Assembly: GCF_001875725.1 (NCBI RefSeq)
Contig: NZ_MLCQ01000017.1
Location: forward strand, 248,001 to 312,000
Direction: 5' to 3'
Length of the DNA: 64,000 bases
From: Corynebacterium sp. NML140438
GTDB taxonomy: Bacteria > Actinomycetota > Actinomycetes > Mycobacteriales > Mycobacteriaceae
The notes beneath the pieces are model-generated. The model was not told where the DNA came from and did no database searches. It was given only the letters and a program-made list of their open reading frames with translations. Made by a program: the position numbers and the translations under genes. Position 1 is the first letter of the stretch, and each line of letters opens with the position of its first letter. This document shows, piece after piece, positions 9,918 to 19,415 of this stretch.

Positions 9918-10720
9918 TAGCCGTTCACCTCCCACACTGGGTACGGCCAGCAATGATCCTGCGGCCATCGCTGCCACTCCCTGGGGTACCCCAAGGACAC
10001 CTCAATGTGCGGAATGCCGTCAACATGTGTGGTCCCGGGAATGTGCAGATGCCCATAGACGACCGCCTGTGCCTGGAAACGCTTCGGCCAACTCCGCGTA
10101 TGCCTGGTCCCACACCACAGTGCGATGTCACCGTGCATCAGCCGGTGCGTCGGTTCTCTCACCAGCGGCCAATGATTGATCAAGATTGTTTTGCCTTGCA
10201 CACGGGAAAGTCGTTTCGTTGTGTAGGCCAGTCGTTCCCAGCACCACGCGCGAATATCTGCAAAGGGACGGATGGCAAACTCGTCCGTCATGAGAATGTT
10301 GTTATCGCGCGCCTTCCGAAGGGCGTCATCCACGCTGACGCTACTCGGCCGAAATGAGTAGTCATACAGGGTAAACAGCGGTGCCACCGTGATCCCGTGG
10401 AATACCGGGTAGGGGTCCTCGGGGGTCACAACGCCCAAATCACGCATTGCCTGAACAAGCGCAACGTACTTGTCACGCCCCTGGTAGCGCGAACGCTCAC
10501 TTGAAAAGAGCTCATGGTTTCCGGGAACCCAAATCACCTTTGCGAACCGCTTCGCGAGTGTTTCCATCACGCTGACGATGAGTTCAAACTTTTCCGCGAC
10601 ATCACCCGCAACGATCAACCAGTCTCCCTGATGCCGAGGATGTATGCGGTCAATCTTTGACTGGTTCGCTTTGACAGCAGCATGAAGGTCACTCACTGCC
10701 CAGAGTGTTGGCCCTACCAT
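9917..10720 (-). CDS. pptH: Metallophosphoesterase, probable phosphopantetheinyl hydrolase PptH
   Basis: This 267-residue calcineurin-like phosphoesterase has the five family motifs in order: SDLHAAV, GDVAEKFE, WVPGNHELF, INHWPL and GHLHIPG. The mycobacterial gene in the same place (Rv2795c, PptH) removes phosphopantetheine from carrier proteins and so opposes PptT; assigning that role here is by position and family, not by a visible specificity residue. AAGGAG, 10 bases before the ATG at 10720, lies inside the end of the upstream transporter gene. The stop overlaps the pptT start (TAGTG), which would tie the amounts of the two opposing enzymes together. Confidence 0.8.
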   Translation of the reverse strand: MVGPTLWAVSDLHAAVKANQSKIDRIHPRHQGDWLIVAGDVAEKFELIVSVMETLAKRFAKVIWVPGNHELFSSERSRYQGRDKYVALVQAMRDLGVVTPEDPYPVFHGITVAPLFTLYDYSFRPSSVSVDDALRKARDNNILMTDEFAIRPFADIRAWCWERLAYTTKRLSRVQGKTILINHWPLVREPTHRLMHGDIALWCGTRHTRSWPKRFQAQAVVYGHLHIPGTTHVDGIPHIEVSLGYPREWQRWPQDHCWPYPVWEVNG

Positions 10721-10727
10721 GATGCGT

Positions 10728-12041
10728 TCACTCCTTGACCCCAGTGCGTGCCCACTTCATCGAGCGGAATCTCCACAGCACCCCGACTAAACGCATAACC
10801 ACCGACAAGAAATATCCTGCCCACACACCAGGCAGGCCCCATCCCAGCCACATAGACAGCAACGTCAGCGGCAAAAATCCACCGAGCATTGCTCCGATGG
10901 AAAGGTTACGCAAGAACACCGCATCACTTGCTCCGAGCAGTACGCCGTCGAGCGCGAACACCGCGCCCCCTACAACAATCATTGCAACCAGCCAGCGCCA
11001 CGGGACAGTCAATGCGTCCGCCATGCCTGGATCATGAGTAAAGATCGATTGGATTGGCCCGGCAAACACGAGGAAAACCCCTGCGAGGATCACGCCGAAG
11101 ACGGTGGCATAGCGGGTAACAGCAGCGCCTGTCCCACGGGCCCGTTTAACATTTCCCTGCCCCAGGGCAGCTCCCGTAAGCGTCTGCGCTGCGATCGCGA
11201 GTGAGTCCAGCACTAGGCAAAGGAAGTTCCACAGCTGCAGCAGTACTTGGTGCGCAGCCAGCGCGAATACGCCGAAGCGTCCAGCGACGGCGGTTGCAGC
11301 AAGCAGCGAGATCTGGAATGAGGCGGAACGCAGAATCAAGTCACGCCCAAGCAACAACTGCTGTCCGATGATCCTCCACTGCGGGCGCCATCCAGCGTCG
11401 GCTCCGCAGTGTTCTCTCGCCAGGGCGCCAACAAACAATGTGGCCGTAATACCCATGCCGATCACGTTGGCTACCGCGGAGCCAACGAGCCCGAAGTGAT
11501 GAACGAGCAGCGGCAGGAGCAGCGCTCCGGGAACCAGACCGCAGAGCGTCAGCACCAGCGGCAGCCTGGTATTTTGTACCCCTCGCATCCAACCGTTGCC
11601 CGCCATGATGAGCAGTGTCAGCGGGATGGCAAACGCCGCAACGTGCATCCACGTCGCTGCATCAGCACTCGTTTCTTCGTTTTGTGTCAGTGCGTATGCA
11701 ATGGGTTCTGCGAATAACCAAATTATCGACGCCAGCCCAAGGCCTACGAGTACCGCCACCCACGAAGCTTGAACGCCTTCTGCTACTGCCTCGCTGCGCC
11801 GCCCCGCACCATAAAGACGCGAACTTCGCGCAGTGGTGCCGTACGAAAGAAAAGTCAGCTGGGTCGTCACCGTTGACTGCACCGCCGTGCCAGCTGCTAG
11901 GGCTGCAAGCTCAGCCGTGCCCAGTCTGCCGACCACTGCTGTGTCCAGCAGCAAGTACAACGGGTTCGCTGCAAGCACCCCAAGAGCAGGCAGCGCCAGG
12001 GTGAAAATGTCGCGGGCTCTTACGCCGTGTGTATTCGTCAT
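10728..12041 (-). CDS. dinF: MATE family efflux transporter, DinF-like
   Basis: A 437-residue membrane protein with about 12 hydrophobic segments and the MATE start ALPALGVLAANPLYLLLDTAVVGRLG. A second-half repeat begins near LLAATAVAGRFGVFALAAHQVLLQLWN. MATE proteins export cationic compounds against Na+ or H+; the substrate cannot be read from sequence. The dinF-nrnA-rbfA-infB order is conserved in actinobacteria. It starts 12 bases after the nrnA stop and ends 7 bases before the next start, so it is a middle gene of a long operon. There is no obvious Shine-Dalgarno sequence at the ATG at 12041. Confidence 0.9.
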   Translation of the reverse strand: MTNTHGVRARDIFTLALPALGVLAANPLYLLLDTAVVGRLGTAELAALAAGTAVQSTVTTQLTFLSYGTTARSSRLYGAGRRSEAVAEGVQASWVAVLVGLGLASIIWLFAEPIAYALTQNEETSADAATWMHVAAFAIPLTLLIMAGNGWMRGVQNTRLPLVLTLCGLVPGALLLPLLVHHFGLVGSAVANVIGMGITATLFVGALAREHCGADAGWRPQWRIIGQQLLLGRDLILRSASFQISLLAATAVAGRFGVFALAAHQVLLQLWNFLCLVLDSLAIAAQTLTGAALGQGNVKRARGTGAAVTRYATVFGVILAGVFLVFAGPIQSIFTHDPGMADALTVPWRWLVAMIVVGGAVFALDGVLLGASDAVFLRNLSIGAMLGGFLPLTLLSMWLGWGLPGVWAGYFLSVVMRLVGVLWRFRSMKWARTGVKE

Positions 12042-12053
12042 ACAGAAGAAGCC

Positions 12054-13040
12054 CTATTCTCCGACGTAGGCGTCGTGCAAGGCTCCAAGCAACTGCTGTT
12101 GCACCTGCCGCTTTGAGCCCCGCGCTGAGTAGCCCGCTGCTGGGCGATGTCCGCCTCCGCCAAGAGCGCTTGCTGCAACAGAGACGTCAACTCGTGTCGA
12201 GCGCAACGAGACTCCCCACCTGTCCTCGTGGAACTGCTTCAGCACTACGCCGACGTCGCTGCCGACAAGGACCCTGGCGTAATCAATAACCGCCTCAACA
12301 GCTGTTTGGCTCATGGTTCTCAGCGCAGCTTCATCAATGTGCATAAAAGAAACGGTGAGGTCATCGACCGCAAGGCTCTCAAGGCTTGCTAGGGCGGTCC
12401 CCATCAGCCGCAGGTCGTCGGCCGTCATTTCGTCCGAAAGCTCCAGGGAGATGTGACGCGGGTCCAGGCCGAACTCCAGCAGCTCGCCAGCAAGAGTATG
12501 CATTCTTGGGGAGCCCCAACGGAAGTTCCCGGTATCAGTGACCAACCCTGCATACAGGCAATAGGCAATCTCAGCGTCCAGTTCGGCGCCGAGGTGCGTA
12601 AACAGCTCGCGGATAATGGTCGTCGTAGATTCGGAGTCAATAATGAGGTTCTGCGTGCCAAAACCGTGGTTCGAACGGTGATGATCGAGCACAATGACGC
12701 GCTCTCGTTGGGCTGCAAGCTCAGATTGGTAGCACCCCGTACGGTCAATCGAAGCGCAGTCGACCGTCACGATCAGTCCCTCAGTAGGCAGTGCTTCTCC
12801 GTAGCGAACTTCATCCACGCCAGGTATTGAACGCAAATTATCTGGATGTGGGAATGGTTGGCCAATGTAGGCGCACGCATCGATCCCGATTTGCCGCAAA
12901 CCACGAACGAGCGCACACGCAGACCCGATCGCGTCGGCATCCGGCTTGATGTGTGCAAGCACCGCAACTTTCGGTGCGTTCTTCATCGCACGGGCGATCT
13001 CAGTAAACTCGGCCTGTGCCTGGGGGAATAACAACGCCAT
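12054..13040 (-). CDS. nrnA: DHH/DHHA1 phosphoesterase (NrnA-type nanoRNase / pAp phosphatase)
   Basis: NrnA-type enzymes degrade two- to five-base RNA fragments and dephosphorylate pAp; actinobacterial relatives also act on cyclic dinucleotide products. The 328-residue protein has the DHH motifs AHIKPDADAIGSACAL (residues 30-45), IVTVDCAS and VLDHHRSN, and a C-terminal DHHA1 domain with the RNA-binding GGGGHRPAAG loop. It starts 5 bases after rbfA and is in the nusA-infB operon, which fits a role in RNA turnover. Confidence 0.92.
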   Translation of the reverse strand: MALLFPQAQAEFTEIARAMKNAPKVAVLAHIKPDADAIGSACALVRGLRQIGIDACAYIGQPFPHPDNLRSIPGVDEVRYGEALPTEGLIVTVDCASIDRTGCYQSELAAQRERVIVLDHHRSNHGFGTQNLIIDSESTTTIIRELFTHLGAELDAEIAYCLYAGLVTDTGNFRWGSPRMHTLAGELLEFGLDPRHISLELSDEMTADDLRLMGTALASLESLAVDDLTVSFMHIDEAALRTMSQTAVEAVIDYARVLVGSDVGVVLKQFHEDRWGVSLRSTRVDVSVAASALGGGGHRPAAGYSARGSKRQVQQQLLGALHDAYVGE

Positions 13041-13045
13041 AGTGC

Positions 13046-13480
13046 CTACTCTTCGATCGACTTATATGGGTTTTCCTCACCAGCTGGGCGGGCGTTTTCC
13101 CGAAGCTTTGCCAGTTCCTCATCACGGCGTCGTGCCTTCTCAAGCAGCTCTTCCATACGCGCCGAAGACTCCGGAACCGTATCAAGCTCGAACGCGATAG
13201 TGGGCGTAAAACGAACGCTCAACTGATCGCCGACGATCTTACGAATCTGACCACGGTGACGGTGCAGCGCCTCTGCCGCCTGGTCGTAATCTGGCTCGTC
13301 GTCAATGTTTTTGCCACGGACCGTGTAGTAGACGGTCGCATCGTGCAAGTCGCCAGTCACGCGGACATCCGTGATAGTCACCAATTCGAGGCGACAGTCT
13401 TTCACTTCACGCTCTATCGCCGACGCGACGATCACCTGGATCTGTTTCGCCAACCGCTGTGCGCGAGGATTCTCGGACAT
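13046..13480 (-). CDS. rbfA: Ribosome-binding factor A
   Basis: RbfA binds 16S rRNA and helps mature the small subunit. The 144-residue protein has the usual order: [23 protein letters not shown], the [21 protein letters not shown] beta region and [25 protein letters not shown]. The C-terminal tail is charged and low-complexity. AAAGGAG lies 5 bases before the ATG at 13480. A strong hairpin separates it from infB, so rbfA may also have its own promoter in the 136-base gap. Confidence 0.96.
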   Translation of the reverse strand: MSENPRAQRLAKQIQVIVASAIEREVKDCRLELVTITDVRVTGDLHDATVYYTVRGKNIDDEPDYDQAAEALHRHRGQIRKIVGDQLSVRFTPTIAFELDTVPESSARMEELLEKARRRDEELAKLRENARPAGEENPYKSIEE

Positions 13481-13560
13481 TTCGTCTCCTTTACTTCATT
13501 GGCACTCAATCTTTGAACAGTCTACCCTGCCACGACACGCCCTACTACTTCAAGAAGAGA

Positions 13561-13603
13561 AACGGCCCTGCTCATCTCCCTTTTAGGGAGGAGCAGGGCC
13601 GTT
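13561..13603 (-). terminator. Terminator after infB
   Basis: A perfect 13-base inverted repeat (AACGGCCCTGCTC and its complement) with a 17-base loop. On minus it is followed by TCTCTTCTTG. It lies between the infB stop (13617) and rbfA, and would limit read-through from infB into rbfA-nrnA-dinF. Confidence 0.75.
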
Positions 13604-13616
13604 CTCGAATTATCGG

Positions 13617-16382
13617 CTAGTCGCGGGGGACTTCCACCATCTCGTATGCCTCGATGATGTCGTCGACTTGGATGTCCGGGTAAGACAGCACCATGCCGCA
13701 CTCGTAACCCTTAGCAACTTCGGTCGCGTCGTCCTTTTCGCGTCGCAGCGAATCGATGGTCGCATCCGAGGTAACGACGTTGCCGTCGCGCACGAGGCGA
13801 ATCTTCGCGCCACGCTTGACCTTGCCTTCTGTAACCATGCAGCCTGCGATGAGGCCGACGGAAGACGCCTTGAAGATCTGACGGATCTCGGCCTTGCCCA
13901 GGTCCTTCTCTTCGTAGATCGGCTTGAGCATGCCCTTCAGAGCCGCCTCGACTTCCTCGATGGCCTTGTAGATCACCGAGTAGTAACGGATCTCGACGCC
14001 CTCGTTGTTGGCCTCTTCCGTTGCTTTGCCCTCGGCGCGAACATTGAATGCCACGATGACGGCGTCAGATGCAGCTGCGAGTACGACGTTGGTCTGGGTA
14101 ACAGCACCGACACCACGGTCGATGATGTTTACCTCGACTTCGTCGTCGACCTCGATCTTGAGCAGCGCGTCTTCCAGGGCCTCCACCGAGCCGGCGTTGT
14201 CGCCCTTGAGGATGAGGTTGAGCTGACTCGTCTCCTTGAGTGCCTGGTCCAGGTTCTCGAGGGAGACGCGCTTCTTGCTTCGAGCTTGCATTGCAGCACG
14301 GTGACGTGCATCACGCTGCGCAGCAATCTGACGAGCAACACGGTCGTCCTCAACTACCAGGAGGTTGTCACCTGGGCCTGGAACGCCGTTGAGACCCTGC
14401 ACCTGAACAGGACGGGACGGGCCGGCTTCTTCGACATCGTTGCCCCACTCGTCGACCATGCGGCGGACGCGGCCGAAGTTGCCACCCACCACGATTGAGT
14501 CACCGACGCGCAGGGTACCGCGCTGCACGATAACAGTGGACACTGGGCCACGGCCACGGTCAAGGTGCGACTCAATGGCAACACCTTGCGCATCCATGTC
14601 CGGGTTCGCCTGCAGTTCGAGGGCAGCGTCAGCGGTGAGCAAGACGGCCTCGAGCAGTTCATCGATACCGGTTCCCTGCTTCGCAGAGATATCAATGAAC
14701 ATCGTGTCGCCACCGTACTCCTCCGGGACCAGACCGTATTCGGTGAGCTGTCCACGGATCTTATCTGGAGAAGCTTCAGGCTTATCCACCTTGTTTACTG
14801 CAACCACGATTGGCAGGTCTGCAGCCTTGGCGTGGTTGATAGCCTCAACCGTCTGCGGCATCACGCCGTCGTCAGCTGCGACCACCAGGATTGCGAGGTC
14901 TGTCGACTTCGCACCACGGGCACGCATAGCCGTGAATGCCTCGTGGCCCGGGGTATCGAGGAACGTGATCTTCCGTTCGACACCTTCGAGTTCAACGGTG
15001 GTCTGGTACGCACCGATGCCCTGCGTGATGCCACCGGCCTCACCGCGACCAACGTTGGCACGACGAATCGTGTCCAGCAGGCGGGTCTTACCGTGGTCAA
15101 CGTGGCCCATGACAGACACCACTGGTGGGCGCTGTTCAAGGTCCTCATCGGTGCCTTCGTCCTCGCCGAACTGCAGGTCGAAGGACTCGAGCAACTCGCG
15201 GTCCTCGTCCTCGGGCGAGACGATCTTGACCTCGTAGTTAATTTCAGCGCCTAGCAGCTGCAGGGTCTCTTCGGGAACCGACTGCGTTGCTGTCACCATT
15301 TCGCCAAGGTTGAACAACGCCTGTACCAGGTTCGAAGCTTCGGTACCGATCTTCTCAGCGAAGTCAGCCAGGGTTGCGCCCTGACGCAAACGCACGGTCT
15401 TGCCACCGCCATCGGGAAGGCGTACGCCACCGATGACGTTTGGTGCATGCATCTCCTCGTACTCAGCCCTCTTCTGGCCCTTCGACTTACGACGACGCCC
15501 TGGCGCACCACCTGGACGGCCGAATGCACCCGCGGTACCACCACGACGACCACCGCGACCGCGGAAACCGCCGCCCTGTGGACCTCCCGGACCATGTCCG
15601 CCACGACCCCTGCCGTGTCCGCCACGACCGCCCCGGTTATCCGGCGCAGCGGCCTTGCGCGGCATTTGGGTTGGTGAAGGAGCCGCTGCCATATCCGCTG
15701 GGGACGGACGGCGGCCGCCTGGGCGCGGTGCGCCCGTTCCACGACCCTGTCCTTGACCCTGGCCTGGGCGCGGTCCGCCTTGACCGCCACGGCCTGGCTG
15801 GCCTCCGCGGCCACCCTGCGCACCGCGTCCGCCCGGGCGCGGAGCGGGCCGTGCGCCACCGGTATTCGAAGAAAATGGGTTGTTAGCTACCCGCGGGCGA
15901 CCACCGGGTTTCGGCATTGGTCGCGGCATACCAGAGGGCTTCGGTGCAGCGGGCTTGGCTGCAGCTGGTTTTGGTGCAGCAGGCTTAGCAGCACCTGGCT
16001 TAGGTGCAGCAGGCTTGGCTGCAGCTGGTTTTGGTGCAGCAGGCTTAGCAGCACCTGGCTTCGCGGCGCCTGGCTTAGGTGCAGCAGGCTTCGCCGCTGC
16101 TGGCTTGGGCGCTGCTGGTTTGGCAGCACCCGGCTTCGGCGCTGCCGGTTTGGCAGCGGGCTTCGCTGCCTTCGCAGCAGGCTGCGCGGCATCCTTGGAT
16201 GCCTCTTCCCCGCCACCGTTCTTCTCCTCGTACAACGCCATCATCTTCTTGACGACGGGAGGTTCAATGGTGGAGGAAGCTGTTTTTACGAACTCGCCTT
16301 CCTCTTTCAGTGTGGCGAGCAGTTCCTTGCTTGTTACGCCGAGCCGTTTTGCGAGCTCGTGTACGCGTAGCTTTCCGGGCAC
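13617..16382 (-). CDS. infB: Translation initiation factor IF-2
   Basis: IF-2 is the GTPase that brings initiator tRNA to the ribosome. A GTG at 16382 with GAGGAG upstream gives the usual [22 protein letters not shown] start (921 residues). A long Pro/Ala/Lys then Gly/Arg-rich low-complexity region follows (about residues 75-310), then the GTPase core with [24 protein letters not shown] and NKVDKPEAS, and the two C-terminal IF-2 domains. The frame is open 11 codons further, but those codons resemble nothing in the family. The N-terminal region contains a 60-base tandem DNA repeat (annotated separately). Length of the linker is likely strain-variable. Confidence 0.97.
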   Translation of the reverse strand: MPGKLRVHELAKRLGVTSKELLATLKEEGEFVKTASSTIEPPVVKKMMALYEEKNGGGEEASKDAAQPAAKAAKPAAKPAAPKPGAAKPAAPKPAAAKPAAPKPGAAKPGAAKPAAPKPAAAKPAAPKPGAAKPAAPKPAAAKPAAPKPSGMPRPMPKPGGRPRVANNPFSSNTGGARPAPRPGGRGAQGGRGGQPGRGGQGGPRPGQGQGQGRGTGAPRPGGRRPSPADMAAAPSPTQMPRKAAAPDNRGGRGGHGRGRGGHGPGGPQGGGFRGRGGRRGGTAGAFGRPGGAPGRRRKSKGQKRAEYEEMHAPNVIGGVRLPDGGGKTVRLRQGATLADFAEKIGTEASNLVQALFNLGEMVTATQSVPEETLQLLGAEINYEVKIVSPEDEDRELLESFDLQFGEDEGTDEDLEQRPPVVSVMGHVDHGKTRLLDTIRRANVGRGEAGGITQGIGAYQTTVELEGVERKITFLDTPGHEAFTAMRARGAKSTDLAILVVAADDGVMPQTVEAINHAKAADLPIVVAVNKVDKPEASPDKIRGQLTEYGLVPEEYGGDTMFIDISAKQGTGIDELLEAVLLTADAALELQANPDMDAQGVAIESHLDRGRGPVSTVIVQRGTLRVGDSIVVGGNFGRVRRMVDEWGNDVEEAGPSRPVQVQGLNGVPGPGDNLLVVEDDRVARQIAAQRDARHRAAMQARSKKRVSLENLDQALKETSQLNLILKGDNAGSVEALEDALLKIEVDDEVEVNIIDRGVGAVTQTNVVLAAASDAVIVAFNVRAEGKATEEANNEGVEIRYYSVIYKAIEEVEAALKGMLKPIYEEKDLGKAEIRQIFKASSVGLIAGCMVTEGKVKRGAKIRLVRDGNVVTSDATIDSLRREKDDATEVAKGYECGMVLSYPDIQVDDIIEAYEMVEVPRD
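15943..16060. repeat. 60-base tandem repeat inside infB
   Basis: Bases 15943-16002 and 16003-16060 are nearly identical at a 60-base period; bases 15961-16000 and 16021-16060 match exactly, and the flanking part has one change (GCGGGC/GCAGGC). It encodes a 20-residue Ala/Pro/Lys unit ([20 protein letters not shown] type) of the IF-2 N-terminal linker. Less regular copies extend to about 16170. Confidence 0.9.
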
Positions 16383-16488
16383 GTGTCTCCTCTTAGTTGG
16401 GCTAGAGGGCGGCACCGGAAACGGCGACCGGCCTCTAGACGTTGATTATGACTTTCATCGCTGATGCTGCTTCATTGTTGCGTTCTCA

Positions 16489-16803
16489 TCAGTGTTCGGT
16501 CTTCCTTACTTCTGTTGGGTCTTTCGCCTTATCAGCGAGGTACTTGTGTACATGACCTACATCCGCCGGAGCGGACAGACGGAGAGCGCGAGAGAAAGCT
16601 CTACGCTCTTCCGCCAGCTTTAAAGCATCCCATGTGGGAGTTATCCATGCTCCCCGCCCTGGTAACGATCGGGTGGGGTCCGCAAGTACAACACCTGGAA
16701 CAGTACCGTCAGCAACAACCCGGAGCAATTCCCTATCTGGAAGTTTCCGGCCTGTGGCTATACAGGTGCGACGACGGATTGAGCGTTTGCTCGTTGAAGT
16801 CAT
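16489..16803 (-). CDS. ylxR: YlxR family RNA-binding protein (DUF448)
   Basis: YlxR proteins are small basic proteins that bind RNA or RNase P and are nearly always coded between nusA and infB. The 104-residue protein carries the family start RRTCIATGRKLPDRELLRVVADG and the GRGAWITPTWDALKLAEERRAFSRAL segment. The ATG at 16803 has GAAGAAGG 6 bases ahead and is preferred to an open frame extending to 16830. It is separated from nusA by 152 bases that hold a hairpin (16846-16878). Confidence 0.93.
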   Translation of the reverse strand: MTSTSKRSIRRRTCIATGRKLPDRELLRVVADGTVPGVVLADPTRSLPGRGAWITPTWDALKLAEERRAFSRALRLSAPADVGHVHKYLADKAKDPTEVRKTEH

Positions 16804-16845
16804 CCACACCCTTCTTCCACTTCTTGACATTGCTGACGGCTATTA

Positions 16846-16878
16846 CGTGGCTAACACCACGTTGGGAAATTAGCCACG
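16846..16878 (-). other. Hairpin between nusA and ylxR
   Basis: CGTGGCTAA at 16846-16854 is the exact reverse complement of TTAGCCACG at 16870-16878, with a 15-base loop. No U-run follows on minus, so it is more likely a processing or pausing structure than a terminator. The 152-base gap around it (16804-16955) shows no gene. Confidence 0.5.
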
Positions 16879-16955
16879 GACCAGCCTACGCCACTTTGCC
16901 AAGTTTTTATAAGCGTCGCGTGAATTTTCGCGGCGACGGTCGGGATTCGGCGTCG

Positions 16956-17960
16956 TTAATTCGCTGCTGCGTCGGAGTGGATGTCGATCTTCCAGCCGGT
17001 AAGGCGCGCTGCCAGGCGTGCGTTTTGGCCCTCTTTACCAATCGCCAAGGACAACTGGTAGTCCGGCACCGTCACTCGCGCTACCTGCGCAACTGGGTCA
17101 ACGACTTCCACTTTGACAACCTTCGACGGAGCCAGCGAGTTACCGACGTAGGTCGCCGGGTCTTCGGCCCAGTCGATGATGTCGATCTTCTCTCCACCAA
17201 GTTCCTTCATCACGTTCGAGACGCGGGAACCGCGCGGACCGATGCATGCGCCCTTCGCGTTGACGCCCTTCACCGTCGCACGCACCGCAATCTTGGAACG
17301 GTGTCCCGCCTCGCGGGCAATGCCTACGATTTCAACGGTGCCGTCTGCGATTTCTGGAACCTCGAGCGCAAACAGTCCCCGCACCAACTCAGGGTGGGTA
17401 CGCGAAAGGCTTACCTGCACTCGGCGGTCGGTCTTATTGACGCCCACTACGTATGCCTTGATGCGGTCTCCGTGCTTGAGCGTTTCGGAGGGAATCTTCT
17501 CCGCAGGGATGAGCAGGCCGTCCTGCGGGTCAGCCTCTGTGCCGAGCTGTACGACGGAGATCCCGCGGGCCTCCGCCTGGGCGTCTCGCTGCACGATGCC
17601 GGAGACCACAGTTCCCTCGGCACCGGAGTACTCCTCGTAGACACGCCCGGCTTCAACAGCCAGGAGCTTGCCCTTGATGGCGTCGCGTACCGCGCGGGCG
17701 CCGATTCGGGAGAAATTCACTGGGGTGACGTCGTACTCCGAGATGACTTCGCCATCAGCGTCCAGTTCGGAGACCATGACGGTGACATCGCCTGTTTCAG
17801 AGTCGATGTCGACGCGCGCCTTGTGGTTCTCGTCCTGGGGGGTTTCCAGGTTATCCGTGTACGCGAAGAGCAGCGCCGAGGCGATAGTTTGGAGCAGTTC
17901 GTCGAATCCGATCCCCTGCTGAGTTTCAATATTCTTTAAGACTTGAACGTCAATATTCAC
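16956..17960 (-). CDS. nusA: Transcription termination/antitermination factor NusA
   Basis: NusA binds RNA polymerase and nascent RNA and affects pausing, termination and rRNA antitermination. The 334-residue protein has the N-terminal polymerase-binding domain, an S1 domain ([25 protein letters not shown]) and two KH domains with [46 protein letters not shown] and [24 protein letters not shown]. It lacks the acidic C-terminal repeats of enteric NusA, as is normal in actinobacteria. The start is a GTG with GGAGGAAG 6 bases ahead, 19 bases after rimP. Confidence 0.97.
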   Translation of the reverse strand: MNIDVQVLKNIETQQGIGFDELLQTIASALLFAYTDNLETPQDENHKARVDIDSETGDVTVMVSELDADGEVISEYDVTPVNFSRIGARAVRDAIKGKLLAVEAGRVYEEYSGAEGTVVSGIVQRDAQAEARGISVVQLGTEADPQDGLLIPAEKIPSETLKHGDRIKAYVVGVNKTDRRVQVSLSRTHPELVRGLFALEVPEIADGTVEIVGIAREAGHRSKIAVRATVKGVNAKGACIGPRGSRVSNVMKELGGEKIDIIDWAEDPATYVGNSLAPSKVVKVEVVDPVAQVARVTVPDYQLSLAIGKEGQNARLAARLTGWKIDIHSDAAAN

Positions 17961-17979
17961 TTGTCTTCCTCCGGTTCCC

Positions 17980-18531
17980 TTACAGGGTTGCTGCTACTTC
18001 TGCTTCTTCAAACGTCGCTTCGCTGAGTTCTCGCTCAGCTGCGGGCGGCGCATTGAACTCAATTTCTACCACTGATTTGGGCATTTCGGAAACTTCCAAG
18101 ATCTGTACCGACGGGGTTTTCTTCCCAGTTTCAATGAGCACGACTTTTGTTTCCTCAGGGTTCATTGCCCCAATCCGCCAGGTAGAGCTCTGGCCGTTGG
18201 TGTCGTTCACCTTGACCAATCGCCCGCGGTTGCGGCGCCAGTGACGCGCTGCTGTGAGTGGAAGGTCGACGCCAGGCGTGGTGACCTCCAGTGTGTAGCC
18301 GGCCCCGAACGAGAACGCACCGCTTTCTTCCTCCGCGTCGAGTAGCTCCCCGATCTCGTTGGACACGACCTCGAGTTCGTCAAGCGTTGGTCGGGAGTCT
18401 GCATCAAGCGCGATGACGATCTGCGACTTTTTACCGGCCTTGACCGCCTTGATGTGTTCGATGTCCATCTTGTGGCGCTGAGTCAGCGGCTCGATGAGTG
18501 TCTCTAATTCTCGGGAAGTTGGAAAAGCCAT
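17980..18531 (-). CDS. rimP: Ribosome maturation factor RimP
   Basis: RimP assists assembly of the 30S subunit. The 183-residue protein shows the N-terminal domain (MAFPTSRELETLIEPLTQRHKMDIEHI), the VIALDADSRPTLDELEVVSNEIGELLD segment and YTLEVTTPGVDLPLTAARHWRRNRGRLVKV with the family motif EVTSPGxxxPL. The frame is open to 18753 but the ATG at 18531 is the conserved start. TATGGT lies 6 bases upstream and no Shine-Dalgarno sequence is seen, so the rimP-nusA-ylxR-infB unit probably begins with a leaderless transcript. Confidence 0.95.
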   Translation of the reverse strand: MAFPTSRELETLIEPLTQRHKMDIEHIKAVKAGKKSQIVIALDADSRPTLDELEVVSNEIGELLDAEEESGAFSFGAGYTLEVTTPGVDLPLTAARHWRRNRGRLVKVNDTNGQSSTWRIGAMNPEETKVVLIETGKKTPSVQILEVSEMPKSVVEIEFNAPPAAERELSEATFEEAEVAATL

Positions 18532-18537
18532 GTGCCC

Positions 18538-18566
18538 ACCATAGCGCGACGCAAACGTGCTAGCGT
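18538..18566. promoter_or_regulatory. Divergent leaderless -10 elements, rimP / lipoprotein gene
   Basis: TATGGT on minus (18543-18538) is 6 bases before the rimP ATG, and TAGCGT on plus (18561-18566) is 7 bases before the GTG of the lipoprotein gene. The 42-base gap has no Shine-Dalgarno sequence for either gene. Confidence 0.6.
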
Positions 18567-18573
18567 TTTCCCC

Positions 18574-19389
18574 GTGAAAAAATTGCTGGTTGCTGTTCTC
18601 GCGGTGCCGTTGGGGCTTTCGCTCGCCTCGTGCGATCTTCTCGACGTGGTCGGACCTCGCCCCGACAAGTCCGTGCTTGGCCTTGCGAATCAGGCTACTG
18701 CTGATGCGCAGAGCCTTTCTGAACCTGCGCTTGCGGAGCTTCGCAGCAAGCAAGCGCAGGAGCTGTACGGCGAGGTTACACGGCTGTGCGGCAGCATCGA
18801 CGCGGAAGTACCACGCAGCTGCGAGTTCTCCGCCGATCCGCGGGAACTTGCAGGCGCCAGCGACGCCGTGCAGCTCCGGGAGTCCGCGGTGCAGTCGTTG
18901 AGCACGTCGCTGGACAAGGTTCCAGCTGAGTCGCGCGACTTAGTGGCTGCGCAGGCCGTCGATATCGTGGCGGCGACCGGGCCAGCGCTTGATAGCGAGA
19001 GCACCGTCGCGCTCCAGCACAAGGATGACATCGCGCAAGCCAGCCGGGCGCTGCAGACCGAGTACGAGTTCCTCTACGGCATCGGCCTTGCAAAGGCATT
19101 CGCTGATGCGCCACTGCATGCACGGATCGCCACGTTGGAAGAAGCAGCTAATGAGCGTGTCGCGTTCCTGCGCTCTTCGCTGCGCGACGCCAATTCGATC
19201 CCCGTCGCGGCCGCGGGATACCAACTCGCCCACGGCGAAGCACTGGCGGATGCAGCGGATGCTGAATCACTTGTCGACGCCCTCTCCGCCCAGTTGATTC
19301 ACTCCTGGAGGAGCACCGTGGCCCAGGCACACTCCGCGGAGTGGAAAGAGCAAAGCCTTATGCTTGCCGCTCAGGCGCAGCACGCATAA
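18574..19389 (+). CDS. Ferritin-like (DUF4439-type) lipoprotein
   Basis: This 271-residue predicted lipoprotein has lipobox LASC with Cys20. The first half is variable and helical. The second half (about residues 155-265) has helices with AALQTEYEFLYGIGLAKAF-like and AAAGYQLAHGEALADAADA-like sequence, which resembles the ferritin-like DUF4439 domain of actinobacterial proteins coded next to proS. No complete diiron ligand set could be confirmed. The GTG at 18574 gives the intact signal peptide; an in-frame ATG at 18532 would put extra basic residues ahead of it. It ends 26 bases before the converging proS stop. Function unknown. Confidence 0.8.
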   Translation: MKKLLVAVLAVPLGLSLASCDLLDVVGPRPDKSVLGLANQATADAQSLSEPALAELRSKQAQELYGEVTRLCGSIDAEVPRSCEFSADPRELAGASDAVQLRESAVQSLSTSLDKVPAESRDLVAAQAVDIVAATGPALDSESTVALQHKDDIAQASRALQTEYEFLYGIGLAKAFADAPLHARIATLEEAANERVAFLRSSLRDANSIPVAAAGYQLAHGEALADAADAESLVDALSAQLIHSWRSTVAQAHSAEWKEQSLMLAAQAQHA

Positions 19390-19415
19390 GGCCTGATCTC
19401 ACTCCGCCGAGCTGA

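Noticed and set aside
15943..16170. Regular repeats resembling a CRISPR or satellite array
   Set aside because: The repeats are contiguous without unique spacers and are in frame inside infB, coding for the Ala/Pro/Lys linker.
16914..16938. Second hairpin just after nusA (CGTCGC/GCGACG) as a terminator
   Set aside because: The stem is short with an interrupted centre and is followed on minus by CTTATAAAAACTTGG, not by a U-run.
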